Shown here: piece by piece, positions 49,231-60,618 of the stretch
Position numbering within the stretch: the stretch's first letter is position 1
Layout of the letters: each line of letters starts with the position of its first letter
NCBI RefSeq assembly: GCF_001039355.2
Contig: NW_019774659.1
Span: 9,720 to 73,719, forward strand
Length of the DNA: 64,000 nucleotides
Direction of reading: 5' to 3'
Origin: Lingula anatina
Lineage: Eukaryota > Brachiopoda > Lingulata > Lingulida > Lingulidae
Position numbers and translations under genes: made by a program
The notes under the pieces: model-generated
The model's input: only the letters and a program-made list of their open reading frames with translations
Told to the model about the DNA's origin: nothing
Databases searched by the model: none

Positions 49231-49352
49231 CTTAAAGGTAGGGCGTGTCCTCTCTCTCACAGCGGCACGTGCTCTCACGCTCCGATTTGGTCCGGCTTCC
49301 GTCCAGCTGCCCAAGGCGATCGAAGATCCACGCAGAGAGATCAGCTTTTATA
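49231..49352 (-). promoter_or_regulatory. TATA promoter and 5' untranslated exon of WxxW gene D
   Basis: TATAAAAGCT on the minus strand (49352-49343), leader exon ending at 49231 with donor GTAAAT, acceptor at 48628-48629 (ACTAG) before the coding exon. Homologous to the gene C promoter, but the TGACGTGG box of C reads TGAAGTGG here. Confidence 0.65.
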
Positions 49353-49447
49353 CTGTGACACTTTCGCTCTCGTTGGCTCCACTTCACTACTTGTAACAGT
49401 GCTAACTTGGGAACTTCCATTTGTTAAAAGGGGAGTAGGTGTTTTTA

Positions 49448-49451
<4 letters not shown>

Positions 49452-49491
<40 letters not shown>
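49452..49491. repeat. (GT)n microsatellite
   Basis: Dinucleotide run upstream of gene D, orthologous in position to 42289 at gene C. Confidence 0.9.
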
Positions 49492-49494
<3 letters not shown>

Positions 49495-49645
49495 GGGGGA
49501 TGTCAAAAGATCTGATAATGATGTCCCATGATAGAACTATTATATAACTTCAAAAGTTCCGTTAAAAGTAATGCCCGTTAGTTTTTTATTCCTTTAGGAA
49601 CTGTCTTAAAATACCCACATACAGAGTAGACAATACTACCTCCAA

Positions 49646-49748
49646 GTAATAGATAGACCACGAGTCAGCAAGAGTTATGTGGCATACACGAGTGCTTAGC
49701 GCGAGTGGATGTCACATAACCCTCGCTGGCTTGGAGTCTACCTATTAC
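49646..49748. mobile_element. 103-bp foldback element
   Basis: GTAATAGATAGAC at the left pairs with GTCTACCTATTAC at the right; inner arms AGAGTTATGTGGCAT and GTCACATAACCCT also pair. It is part of about 240 bases present upstream of gene D but missing from the matching place at gene C (near 42422), so it is probably a recent insertion. Confidence 0.65.
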
Positions 49749-50097
49749 GTACATCCTTGAAATAAAAACAGTACAGTTCAGACGTAATAAGGACAAAAAA
49801 GACAGAAAGTGATGGGTACTCGTTCTTTTCAGTGTCTTTTGTTTCTCCAAATACTGCAAAGTTTAATTGTGAACACCTTCTCCCGATTTATGCCTAAACC
49901 GCAAACTATGGATAGATAGAATTAAAAAACCAAATATTAGAAGAAAACTTTTATTAACTTCAAAGAGAACAATAACAACACTTTACTGATTAAATTCTAC
50001 AATTTATTGCTGTATAAATTGGGTGTTTTTTTCGAAATGAAAGCAATGGTAATTTGAAACCAATCTCTACGTGGTTTAAATGTCAAATGCAATAAAA

Positions 50098-50103
50098 TTT
50101 ATT
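50098..50103 (-). terminator. Possible poly(A) signal of WxxW gene E
   Basis: AATAAA on the minus strand 122 bases past the TAG of gene E. Confidence 0.45.
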
Positions 50104-50224
50104 CTTTGCTAGTCAATTTTTCAACACGACATGACTTAAATCGAAGAGATATTAGGACACTACCACATGTAGTACATGCCGATGTATTAATTAATAGACG
50201 CATTTTTGGGTTGCATGGGCAGAG

Positions 50225-52667
50225 CTATGGGCACATGAAGCGGACTTCGTAATCTTTGCAAGTCTGCCCACTCGGCTGATCGTTGTTCACGCAGACGAAT
50301 CCCTCAGAAGGCGTGCACTTGGTCTTGATCACCTGACCCGCTAGGTCCCAACGCTGATTGGTTCCCTTGACGCGGCACTCGATCTTGATTGGATCGTTGT
50401 TTGAGCACTGAAAATGAATTGTAAGTGTATTTAAGTGAATTGTGATACCCTTTTCAAAAAAAGTGACAACTATGGATCAACATTGGAGTGCTATGAGCCT
50501 ATGTACATTTTCAACGCTGTCTAAAATCACAACATTTTCCTAGAAACTGTATTAGCAGTTACACATTAAGTTCAAGACTTCCCAATACGTAAAAGAGTAC
50601 AAGATAATTTAATTTAAGTACAAGGCAATAAAGCTTACGGGAATAAGAATAACAAACCGGAATTTAAAGTTATTATTCTACTATATTATTTCAAACACTG
50701 CACGTACAGGATTAAATCCGGTTTTCCCAACATGTTCCCAGTCCCCAGTACCGCTGGGGTTGTCCCTGTCGAACCAGGATGTCCACGTAGTGCCTTTGGG
50801 ATAAAATACACTTTGATGATTTTAATCATCAAATACAATTAAATGATATTAAAATATCAATCAACATAATTTTAATTGTTTTATTTGACTAAAAAAATGA
50901 CAGAGGAATTGGTTTGATATCAATATGGACGTGCATTTGACAAAGAAGTGCAACCCCTGATTCTCTAAACATCTCTGTTTTCCTTATGTAGAACAGCACA
51001 ATTACAACCGACGGCGTCACAACTAACACAATCTTCCATATACATACTTGCAGACGGACACTTGTATCTTATCTCATAGTCTTTGCAGCACCCAGTGTTC
51101 TGGGAGTTGCGGCAGACCAGGCCCTTAGAGGGCAGGCAGTGGTACATAAGGGTGTTCGGAGCTGTACCGGCCCAACGAGTGAACACAGTGGTGGTTCCCT
51201 TCACGCGACACTCTGCCGCGATGGGGTTGCAGTTCCCTCCACACACTTCCCCTAATGCCTGTTACGCATAGACAAAGTAAATATACTAGTATTGTTGAAT
51301 ATCCAACCTAATGATTTGCACTACTGGCAGTATGTAGTGTTTGGAATATGGGTAGATGGAAAAATTGGTAATGGAGTTTTTAGATGCATAAGACTGAGCT
51401 GGCAAGTCCTTTACTCAAAATTAAGGGCTGATGCCATTCAAATTACATGATATTTAACATCACCATACAGTACCATACAGTATACCGTGAACAAGGATTG
51501 TAACCCTCCTCCCACTGTGTCCCTACCACCACCACCATCACAAGAAAACTTATTCTTTAACTAGGCGGGTAAAGTGTAAAATACCAAAACCAAGGGCAAA
51601 AATAGCCCAATACAGGTAAGAGTCGATTCACCTTTTGGCCAGATAAAGTTTCCCAATCTCCAGTCCCTGATGGGTTGTCGCGGTCAAACCAGTTGGTCCA
51701 GTAATGTCCTAAAAGAAGAGGAAAATGATATGGATTGTGACTGTTACCTAGCTGTGGTAACAATATATGTATTTGTCAAACTATAAAGCTCTTCTTAATG
51801 CAGAATACGATCGATAGAGGGTATTACATTGAAATTACTGTGGTTATATATGTCAATCTGGAATTAAGCATCAAAACGACAACTTTTGTAATTTAAATGA
51901 CGAACTGAAAGGCTTGTACATGTAAGTTGTCGAAAAAAGCCCAATTCTTTATCCATCTTTTTACTTCCAAGGAACATAAACATGTTACATATATCTACCA
52001 CTGCCCGTGATTTATCAACATATTTTGTATACTACTAATTTAAAATCAATCAAATAGTAAATGATACTAAAAAGAAGAAAAGAATGTAAAAATCTAAGCC
52101 ACGCCCTGTCTGATTATTTGACAATATATGTCTATCACATTTATATTTGGCGGGTAAAGGCATGCTGTGCTAAAAACAAACAATCCATGCCTTTCTGTAA
52201 AAATGTGGTCGTATGGATTTGTGATAAAAAACATTCATAAATGGATTAAAACACTTGATTTTATTGTTCACGTTACAAGTAACTTTCATTGAAAAAGTAA
52301 TAAGGTTATAAATTTAGGATACATTTGCTGTAGAATGACTAAATATCTAGGTGTTCATTAGATAAAAAACAGCATTTCACTGGCATTAACGAAATGTGCT
52401 TTAATTTATCTCTCAATGATATTTCCTTATTGAAAAGGTTCCTATAACGCATGATTTCTTATCCCGTCATCACAAGGTTTTGAAAGACTTGTTTTTATCT
52501 TAAGAGGATATTTGATCAGACGCATATACTTCTTCATTTACTTTTTAATAACTGAAAATCACGAGAACGGTTTATGAGAAATCGGTGCAATTGAAAAAGA
52601 AAAGAATGTAGTTACATTGAACCTGAACCACCAACAGGATGCAATGTATCACTAAGATACCTGTCAT
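50225..52667 (-). CDS. Two-module WxxW protein, gene E, start exon uncertain
   Basis: Four solid exons: 51632-51708, 51048-51258, 50708-50793 and 50225-50407 (ending TAG), encoding two WxxW modules in frame: YWTNWFDRDNPSGTGDWE plus a Cys-rich exon with VCGGNCNPIAAECRVKG, then TWTSWFDRDNPSGTGDWE plus one ending CKDYEVRFMCP. Both Trp pairs are complete, and one module fewer is present than in C and D. The best signal exon is 52616-52667 (MTGILVIHCILLVVQ, after acceptor TTTCAG). However, its only phase-compatible donor (T|GTAACT) would join T to GA and make a stop. The true first exon may be elsewhere, there may be an extra exon in the 0.9-kb intron, or the gene may be recently disabled. The module exons themselves look intact. 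Confidence 0.7.
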
Positions 52668-52711
52668 GTTTTTGCTGAAACGAAAAGAAACATTATATAG
52701 TTAACTATACT

Positions 52712-52986
52712 CAGGCCTACCCAACTACCAGACTCAACTTATAAGGATCCTGAATTAACCGGTATATCGGACCACACTACCCGGTTTCAAGGTGGGTGTC
52801 ATATCGCATTTCGAAGTATCAGTCAGAACACCGACAAGATGAGCCCGCGGTCGTCCTACAAAAATTGTTCTGGGGTATGATACTCCGAAATGCGATCTGA
52901 CACACACCTTGAAAACGGGTAGTGTGGTCGATATACCGGTTAATTCAGGATCCTTATGTGCCGAGTCTGGTAGTTGGGTAGGCCTG
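52712..52986. mobile_element. 275-bp foldback MITE with ATACT target duplication
   Basis: The ends are CAGGCCTACCCAACTACCAG and its inverse CTGGTAGTTGGGTAGGCCTG. Arms of about 100 bases pair (AGGATCCTGAATTAACCGGT with ACCGGTTAATTCAGGATCCT) around a loop near 52840. ATACT flanks both sides (52707-52711 and 52987-52991). It lies just upstream of the candidate first exon of WxxW gene E. A 5-bp duplication is not diagnostic of one superfamily. Confidence 0.82.
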
Positions 52987-52991
52987 ATACT

Positions 52992-54780
52992 TACAAACTG
53001 TACTTCATTTTAAGTATATTTGACTGTGTATTCTAAATGGAATTCATAAGCATACGATTCACAGCATTTACTTGACCAGGCCGTCTTCTTCTTCTTCAAT
53101 GAGTCCAGCTACGTATACTTTTTGCATATCGTTCAACCGAGAAGAAAAACTAATAACTGTCGCAGAACACACATTAAGCCAAATAAGTAGAAAACTTACA
53201 TGTGCAACGTTTCTTTCGTGCGGTGCGGTGCTGTGTCCTTCTCTGCATCAAGCTACTAAAAGCCGTCTGTTAAAAAACCCGTTCCACGGGGTTTCAAAGA
53301 TACGCCTTTGCTTGTATTACGTCAAAAAGAAAAAGGGACGACTTTGTCAATTATGCAAAGTTAAATGTATTCGCACTTTGACTGTTGACTTGAATAAGCT
53401 CCAAAAACAACTCTATTTCCTGCTACACCTAGGGGTACCTAGAGGCGATAATATATAATCGTACAATTTCTTTAAGAAAACTATTTAACTGCCCTCAGGT
53501 AGTTTAGACATATAATCAAATTGTCTCTCTATGTTTCGTTACAAAAAGAGACATACAGATGATCACCGTGTCATAATTTGAAAATACGCATATATTAAAA
53601 AGATGCCAGGCACGACACAGCCATCTCACCTACGATCCAAACAAAAAAAAAAAACCCTTGTTAATTTTTGCGGTATAACTGTGCAACCACACCTAAACTC
53701 GTCTCTGTCCTTCTGATAACACTGAAAAACATACCAAGGAGAAACGTCATCTATAAAGGCTTGGAAGCCATAAAATCTGTGGACTTCAGCGATTCTTCCC
53801 TCTCTTGATTTCGTTACAGTAACGAAATGACTTCCACTATGTTAACATTTGTGCTTGCTACGCCGTTTTTTAAACTGTTTACATCGAATCCATTGTTACC
53901 CATCGACATCAAGTATTCCTAATATATTTACTATACCCCAAGTTGAAGGAAGCCTTTATCTTGGTTTTCTCAATGTTTTTAAACATACAATCACTGTTGA
54001 TTGGGGAATAATATCTTGCTCAATCACGGATCCCTTTTTGTAACCACGCGTGAATTTCTGTCAACACTTACAAACCTGTTGAGAAATTTGCAGTAACCAC
54101 CACCTTTAATGTAAGCACAGTAATTCAACGGTATCAAGGTCCTGAAAATGTCACATTCTCTTTGTTAAAATACTTTATGTTCTTTGCCTTTAAGCTAACA
54201 TCGTGACTGTTTTATGTATCTGCAGTTCTAACTACAGTGAGTCCTAAAAATAAGGTGATCGGTGGACCCTATTTTGCAAAGATCGACTGACTCATACATT
54301 CTAGCTACTATATGTAAAGAAAGTAATTATTTATCTTATGTTCACTTTTTTAGTTTGTGTTTTCTTTTTACTGTTTAAGATACTCGTAACAGGATGTACA
54401 CCCATTAAAAAAACACGTGTTTTCTGTACTTTTGGGATGTGTTTTTGACATCAGGTACTTCAATTTTAATGGTCTTCTAGTTTACAAGGTCTTAATTGTG
54501 AAATACGAGAAGTTTTGTAGGATTTATAAATACACAAAATATGACTAGTGTATTTTTGTTAATTGCAACAGTTTTAAAATGGCAACTGAGCCGTAATTTC
54601 AGTCAAAGAATAGCCAGCCAACAAAACTTTCAAGGTGGATATCATGAAGCAGGTCTCTTTACATGTATCGGATGTGCTATTTGATGTACTATTTTTGAAG
54701 TTCTGTTGTGTGTCGTTCAATTGGGAATTGTCTGCTTCACATCCTCGTCCGCTGGATGATGATGGGATATACTGTTAATG
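52992..54780. other. Region upstream of WxxW gene E
   Basis: No gene accepted. A plus-strand 128-codon frame at 53072-53458 has no domain and no promoter signal. The rest is featureless AT-rich DNA. Confidence 0.4.
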
Positions 54781-54784
54781 GGAC

Positions 54785-54956
54785 ATGTAACGGACACAGA
54801 AAACGAACTTCGTAATCGTAGCAATTATGCCCAGGTCGCTGTTTTCGCAGGTGAACCATTCAGAGGGCGTGAACTTCATCCTGGTGACCTGCCCTGCCTT
54901 ATCCCAAGGCTGCTTGGTTCATCTGACGCGACATTGGATGTCAAATGGTTCATGGT
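54785..54956 (-). pseudogene. Decayed terminal exon of a WxxW gene
   Basis: Still recognisable as the last Cys-rich WxxW exon (EPFDIQCRVR, then KAGQVTRMKFTPSE, then YDYEVRFLCP in another frame). It contains an in-frame TGA after CRVR, a Cys to Phe change in the KCTPSE motif and a frameshift before the final motif. It is closer in the first block (EPxDIQCRVK) to the C/D genes than to gene E. A relic of an additional copy. Confidence 0.75.
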
Positions 54957-55156
54957 AAGAACCCCTGATAAAAGAGAGAAAATGCTTTTGTTTGATGGAT
55001 AGATGGGTGAATGGATAGATATAATAAAACAATAAAATAGAACAAAACTTCGTAACACGGACTTAAATCGACGAGACATCAGGAAACTACTATAGTAGAA
55101 CATGTCGTTGTATTGATTAAGAGACACATTTTTAGGGGTTGCGTGTGCAAATTAAG

Positions 55157-56000
55157 CTCTAGGCAAATAAAGCGGACTTCGTAATCTTTGCGGGTATGCC
55201 CATTCGGCTGATCGTCGTGCAGGCAGACGAATCCCTCAGAGGGCGTGCACCTGATCCTGATCACCTGACTTGCTAGATCCCAACGCTGATTGGTTCCCCT
55301 GACGCGGCACTCAATCTTGATTGGATCGTTGTTGGAGCACTAAAAATAAATGATAGGTTTATAGTTATTTTGCGATATCCTTTACAAAGAAGTGTCATAA
55401 TTCTGTTCAAAATCATAGGTCCAAATTGGAATACCCTAGCTACTGGGTGGAGGTACATATTTTCAGCACTGTCCAAAATGAACTGCATTTTTTAAAGAAA
55501 CTGTAGTGGCAGTTATACCATAAGTTCAAGACCTCCGAAATTGATAATTTAGTTTAAGTACAAGGCAATAAAGCTAACGGTAATAAGAATAACAGAGCAG
55601 AATTTAAAGCTAATCTAATAGTACATTATTTCCCAACATGTTCCCAGTCCCCAGTACCACTGGGGTCGTCCCTGTCGAACCAGGATGTCCACGTAGTGCC
55701 TGTGGGATAAAATACACTTTGATGATTTTAATTATCAAATACACTTTAATGATATTAAAATATCAATCAACATAATTTTATTTTATTTGACTAAACAATG
55801 AAAGAGGATTTGGTTTGATGTCAATATGGACGTGCATTTGACAAAGAAGTGTAACCACTGATTCTTTAAAAATCTGTTTTCCTAATGTAGTACAGCACAA
55901 TAACAACCGACGACGTCACAACTAACACAATCTTTCATATCCATACTTACAGACAGACATTCGTACATGTACTTCACCTTATGCCTGTTACATAGACATA
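55157..56000 (-). pseudogene. WxxW pseudogene F, degenerate copy of gene E
   Basis: Matches gene E in order. The terminal exon (about 55157-55341) keeps CSNNDPIKIECRV but has Cys to Arg at the CKDYE position (TRKDYEVRF) and has lost its stop. The Trp exon (about 55633-55699: TWTSWFDRDDPSGTGDWE) runs into TAA where gene E continues to its donor. The preceding Cys-rich exon is reduced to its two edges around 55960, with about 190 bases deleted. The match to gene E introns continues to about 56620, and the first Trp exon is missing. Non-functional. Confidence 0.82.
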
Positions 56001-56022
56001 ATGCCTGTTACACATAGACAAA

Positions 56023-56023
<1 letters not shown>

Positions 56024-56085
<62 letters not shown>
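56024..56085. repeat. (AT)n microsatellite
   Basis: About 62 bases of AT inside the pseudogene F region; gene E has only AAATATACTAG at this point. Confidence 0.95.
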
Positions 56086-56086
<1 letters not shown>

Positions 56087-56639
56087 TAGTATTGTTAACT
56101 ATAAAACCGAATGATTTGCACTACTGGTAGCATGTAGTATTTGGAATATGGGTAGATGGACAAATTGGTATGCAGTTTTTAGCCACATAAGGCTGCATGA
56201 GCTGGTAATAGTAAATGATACTAAAAAGAAGAAAAGAATTTAAAAGTCTTAATCACACCCTGTCTGATTATTTGACAATATATGTCTATCACATTTATAA
56301 TTGGCGGGTAAAGGCATGCTGTGCTAAAAGACAAACAAACAATGTCTTTCTGTAAAAAGCGGTTGTTTGGATTTGTGATAAAAACATTCATAAATGGATT
56401 TAAACACTTGATGTTATTGTTCATGTTACAAGTTAATACATTGATAAAGTTTAAGGTTATAAATTTAGGATACCTTTGCTGTAGAATGACTAAAAACCTA
56501 GGTGTTCAGTAGATAAAAACAGCATTTCACTGGCATTAACGAAATGTGCTTTAATTTATCTCTCAATGGTATTTCCTTATTGAAAAGGTTCCTATAACGC
56601 ATGATTTCTTATCACAAGATTTTGAAATGTGTTATCAGT

Positions 56640-58490
56640 TGCATATGTGCTGAAAAAAGCAAAAAAAAAACAGCATACACTTTGTAAAAATGGTCCGATC
56701 AAGCTGATTTTCGATCTCGACCTTTATTTTTATAAGATTGATCACTCCTGTAGTTTTAAAGAAAAAAGGCCTATTGGTTTTTCTTGAAATGTATTATCAG
56801 TGTAACTTTTAATAAAATGGTCCGATCATGCTGAATTTTTAAATTGACCTGCATATTATGAATATTCATCAGTTCTGTAAGTTTCAAGCCAAAAGGTAAA
56901 ATGATTTCCTACCTATTGTGCTATAGGTAAAAGTGCACGGCGACGATGGCTACGACGAGACGAAAGACGCAGGTGACGGCTATATGTACAGACAAATATG
57001 TGTCTGTATATAAAAAGCGTTTTATTAAACCTCGCCTCAATATGCAAAAATGTAGCAACAGATCTGGGTACGTGGTAAAGGTCTATGAGAATCAGCTGAG
57101 CTGCATGCTGAATACAGAGAAGTTTAAGAAAGTTGTGTTGAGCGGAGTTGAGCAATTTTCGTTATGCCTAAGTGTGGGTTGCACCAAAAAGGCAGAAAAG
57201 GATCTGGCATTCGCTGACAATCTTCTATCTTTGTCTTTGACGTTCTTCGGAAATTCCATGACTTTCTTACTAACTTCGGTGACAATACATGTGATGCTAG
57301 AGATTATGGTCGCCTCAAGTGGTTTACAGGTAGATCATATTAAAAGCTGACAGTCTTTCAAATTAACTGCCATCTTAACTACTAATTGCTGATGCATTTT
57401 AAATGCATGGTAGTTGACTAGGAGCTCGTTATTAATAAAACTTGTTAATTACCGGTACGCACCGCCGCACTTCCCAAGCCATGTAATAACAGGTAACCTG
57501 TCAGATTCTTGGTGGGCTTTAATATTTGTTCAATATATCTCTTTTATTTCATGGGGTAATGTTATTGGTATATATTTTAAAATGACGTTTAATATCGATA
57601 TTTAAGCAAGTGAGTTCAATCACGGTGGCGAACATTCATGAAAGTGATCGCTCTCAGGGTATCTTGAAGCATACGTATGCCCAAGCATTACTTCCGCGGA
57701 ATAAAACGTGGTTGAGGAAAAACTCGATAAGGAGCGGTAATATTTAAGAAAAAAAAAGGAATGTGACATGCTNTATTTTAAAATGACGTTTAATATCGAT
57801 ATTTAAGCAAGTGAGTTCAATCACGGTGGCGAACATTCATGAAAGTGATCGCTCTCAGGGTATCTTGAAGCATACGTATGCCCAAGCATTACTTCCGCGG
57901 AATAAAACGTGGTTGAGGAAAAACTCGATAAGGAGCGGTAATATTTAAGAAAAAAAAAAGAATGTGAACTGCTCTAATAAAATTATTCGTAATCCTGATT
58001 CGTTACAGGAAATAAAACGTTGTGTGCTTTTTAATTTATTTATTAAGGATTTTAAATAATATAAAAGATTTATAATTTTATAATTGATAGCCAAGTTCTT
58101 CGTCTTTGCGCAAAACTTTTTGCAAATTCATGTTTTGTCAAACCCATAAACATATAGTAGAACAAGGTGAATACGGGATTATCGGATCAATATAAATTGC
58201 ACTACTCATGAATAATAACTTGACCCATCCTTGCATTTTGATCATGTTTTGTACCATTTCTAATTATCTAATTAAATATTTTAGTATTTAACGAATCATG
58301 ACTCACACTTTACAGTATGCTGTGTTATAACACTGCCCATTTAAACATGATTATTTTTTATTTTCATCTAAGTTAATCATAGTGTAAATTTTTAATTAAA
58401 TTGTTACCATGAACAGCATTTCAGGTTTCTAAACGTTCTCTTAGTTGCCAGTATGAGAGTTGTATTAAATTCACTTCACTGCATCCTCGT
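56640..58490. other. Intergenic region before the sulfotransferase copies
   Basis: AATGGTCCGATCA occurs twice (near 56690 and 56816) with similar flanks, suggesting an old repeat. A plus-strand 134-codon ATG frame at 56946-57350 has no recognised domain; its status is open. A 200-bp direct repeat flanks the single N at 57773. Confidence 0.4.
57573..57970. repeat. About 200-bp direct repeat joined by one N
   Basis: The sequence beginning TATTTTAAAATGACGTTTAA occurs before the N at 57773 (from about 57573) and again immediately after it. The two copies are almost identical through the poly(A) stretch. The single unknown base at the join suggests a failed overlap in assembly rather than a biological tandem. 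Confidence 0.8.
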
Positions 58491-58495
58491 TTTCC

Positions 58496-59584
58496 TCACT
58501 CATCATGCTCATAATTAAAAAGTTTGAAATCTCGGCTGTAAATTCTCTTTAATTCCGTGATCTGCTGGGGCGACAGCGTTTTAAAGGCCTCTTTGACGTG
58601 TCCGTATGTTTTCCGTTTCATAGAAGAAGGATAAAGAATTTTCTGACGAATACCGATGTGTTTTGCTATTTGGTCAAGATCTTCGTCAAAGTTTTCCAAT
58701 TTGCCTATGATGTCATAGCGCACCTGGCAGGGAAAGCACTGTTCTGATATAGGCAACCAGTGGGTGTCCACATAGCCATCAACTTTCCAGGAGCCATCTT
58801 TGGTATTTTTTGCGTGGTCAATGACAAACTGAATGAAATCCCTGAATGGGAACAGTTGGGTGAGATTTTTGGAACGATCTCGCGGAATCATTGGGCGATG
58901 AAACAGACGCCGAACGCGATTGAAGAGGTGCCAAGAAATCCCACTGACATCGTCACTTTCGAAGGAAGTGAAATGAAACATCATTCGATAATAGGAGACG
59001 AGACGCTCGAAGGGGTGTCGCACAAACAGAACTTTTGTGTAATTTTCTAGCAGACGTTTTGTGGTTTCTTCAAAGTTCTTTATAGCTGGGGTGAGGTACT
59101 GGTATAGGGTTCTTTCTTCCTTCCAAACTTTGTGAGCTTTGTCAGACATAAAATCCAAGTCCGAGGTTCTATTTTTCTGTCTATTGGCTACAATGAACAA
59201 TCGTTTGACATTTGTGGACCCTGCCTTGAAAATTTGACAGAAAAGAACCTTATATTTGTCCTCAATTAGGAACTGGATAGGCACTACAAGTCTTTTTCGC
59301 AACAGTTCTGTTACAGCTTTGACGTCTGCATCTGGAGACGCGGCGATGTTACAAGCTGATTTTACCATCTTTGCTCTTCTGTAAACGTCCTCTATTGAGG
59401 ATTGTGCGGGGAGAGGGCTCTTTTTCCAGTGAAGTCTACACGATTCTAGCAGTGATTTCCAAGTATCAGAGGATGTGAGACCCAGCATCCAAATTACCGT
59501 CCATACGGTGAAAAGGATTAAGATATGCTTCCATTGCTTTTTGCACCACACCAACAGTTTTCTTCGAGACACCAAATGTCCCAT
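58496..59584 (-). CDS. Golgi carbohydrate sulfotransferase (Sulfotransfer_2, CHST8-14 type), copy 1
   Basis: Type II Golgi enzyme that transfers sulfate from PAPS to a glycan such as chondroitin or dermatan. Single coding exon, 362 aa. The start is placed at ATG 59584 because TTTTCAG|GAAAT-ATG just upstream is a good acceptor, implying a spliced 5' leader; the longer frame to 59608 would begin inside that acceptor. The N-terminal signal anchor is at about 20-36 (HILILFTVWTVIWML). The 5'-phosphosulfate loop is FCQIFKAGSTNVKRLF (family CxxPKxxxTNWKR-like), about 116-130. The 3'-phosphate motif is VLFVRHPFERLVSYYR, about 185-200. N-glycosylation sites include NRT and NYT. The Lys-Ala-Gly-Ser variant of the loop differs from the usual PKVACT. 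Substrate not assignable. Near-identical to copy 2 at 60619. Confidence 0.92.
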   Translation of the reverse strand: MGHLVSRRKLLVWCKKQWKHILILFTVWTVIWMLGLTSSDTWKSLLESCRLHWKKSPLPAQSSIEDVYRRAKMVKSACNIAASPDADVKAVTELLRKRLVVPIQFLIEDKYKVLFCQIFKAGSTNVKRLFIVANRQKNRTSDLDFMSDKAHKVWKEERTLYQYLTPAIKNFEETTKRLLENYTKVLFVRHPFERLVSYYRMMFHFTSFESDDVSGISWHLFNRVRRLFHRPMIPRDRSKNLTQLFPFRDFIQFVIDHAKNTKDGSWKVDGYVDTHWLPISEQCFPCQVRYDIIGKLENFDEDLDQIAKHIGIRQKILYPSSMKRKTYGHVKEAFKTLSPQQITELKRIYSRDFKLFNYEHDE

Positions 59585-59857
59585 ATTTCCTGAAAACATC
59601 AGAAACAACTACAAGTATTTATCTCAAATTATTTTAATATAGTTTTATATAGCTGTATTCACGACATCGAAGAGTATCCATACAAATTCACAAGCAATTA
59701 GACACTATTTCTCCGTACTGATCGTGCATTTACTTGTTTTCTTTCCATTGTCCATGCGTGATAACAAGTAATTTTACATTCTCATTTTGCAAAGCACCAT
59801 TCAACATTGCCTTATTGGGTAATTTGTAAGAGGCTTGTTTTCAATTTATAAATATTA

Positions 59858-59996
59858 AATATATATTGACATTTGATATGGAATATTTCAGTTTCTAATG
59901 TATACCTAGGTGAAAATGCGTTTTTTCTTTCACAAACTCCGATCTCATATACGATATGTGAATGGAGGAGTGTGTAGTCAGGTGTGTCGCTACCCA
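59858..59996 (+). mobile_element. Left end of a Tc1 element, cut at an N
   Basis: Matches the first 140 bases of the elements at 11771 and 62013 (ATTTCAGTTTC, then ACTCCGATCTCATATACGAT), then ends abruptly at the N at 59997. In the second copy of this region the same sequence continues into a full element, so the break is probably an assembly edge. Confidence 0.8.
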
Positions 59997-60618
59997 NAGG
60001 CATTACTTCCGCGGAATAAAACGTGGTTGAGGAAAAACTCGATAACGATAAGGAGCGGTAATATTTAAGAAAAAAAAAGAATGTGAACTGCTCTAATAAA
60101 ATTATTCGTAATCCTGATTCGTTACAGGAAATAAAACGTTGTGTGCTTTTTAATTTATTTATTAAGGATTTTAAATAATATAAAAGATTTATAATTTTAT
60201 AATTGATAGCCAAGTTCTTCGTCTTTACGCAAAACTTTTTGCAAATTCATGTTTTGTCAAACCCATAGTAGAACAAGGTGAATACGGGATTATCGGATCA
60301 ATATAAATTGCACTACTCATGAATCATAACTTGACCCATCCTTGCATTTTGATCATGTTTTGTACCATTTCTAATTATCTAATTATCTAATTAAATATTT
60401 CAGGATTTAACAAATCATGACTCACACTTTACAGTATGCTGTGTTATAACACTGCCCATTTAAACATGATTATTTGTTATTTTCATCTAAGTTAATCATA
60501 GTGTAAATTTTTAATTAAATTGTTACCATGAACAGCATTTCTAACAGGTTTCTAAACGTTCTCTTAGTTGCCAATATGAGAGTTGTATTAAATTCACTTC
60601 ACTGCATCCTCCTTTTCC

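Noticed and set aside
53072-53458. Plus-strand 128-codon frame
   Set aside because: No domain, no promoter or splice support; Lys/Leu-rich composition typical of random AT-rich sequence.
56946-57350. Plus-strand 134-codon ATG frame
   Set aside because: The longest unexplained ATG frame, but no recognisable motif, signal or neighbour. Kept only as a note in the intergenic entry; transcript data would be needed to accept it.
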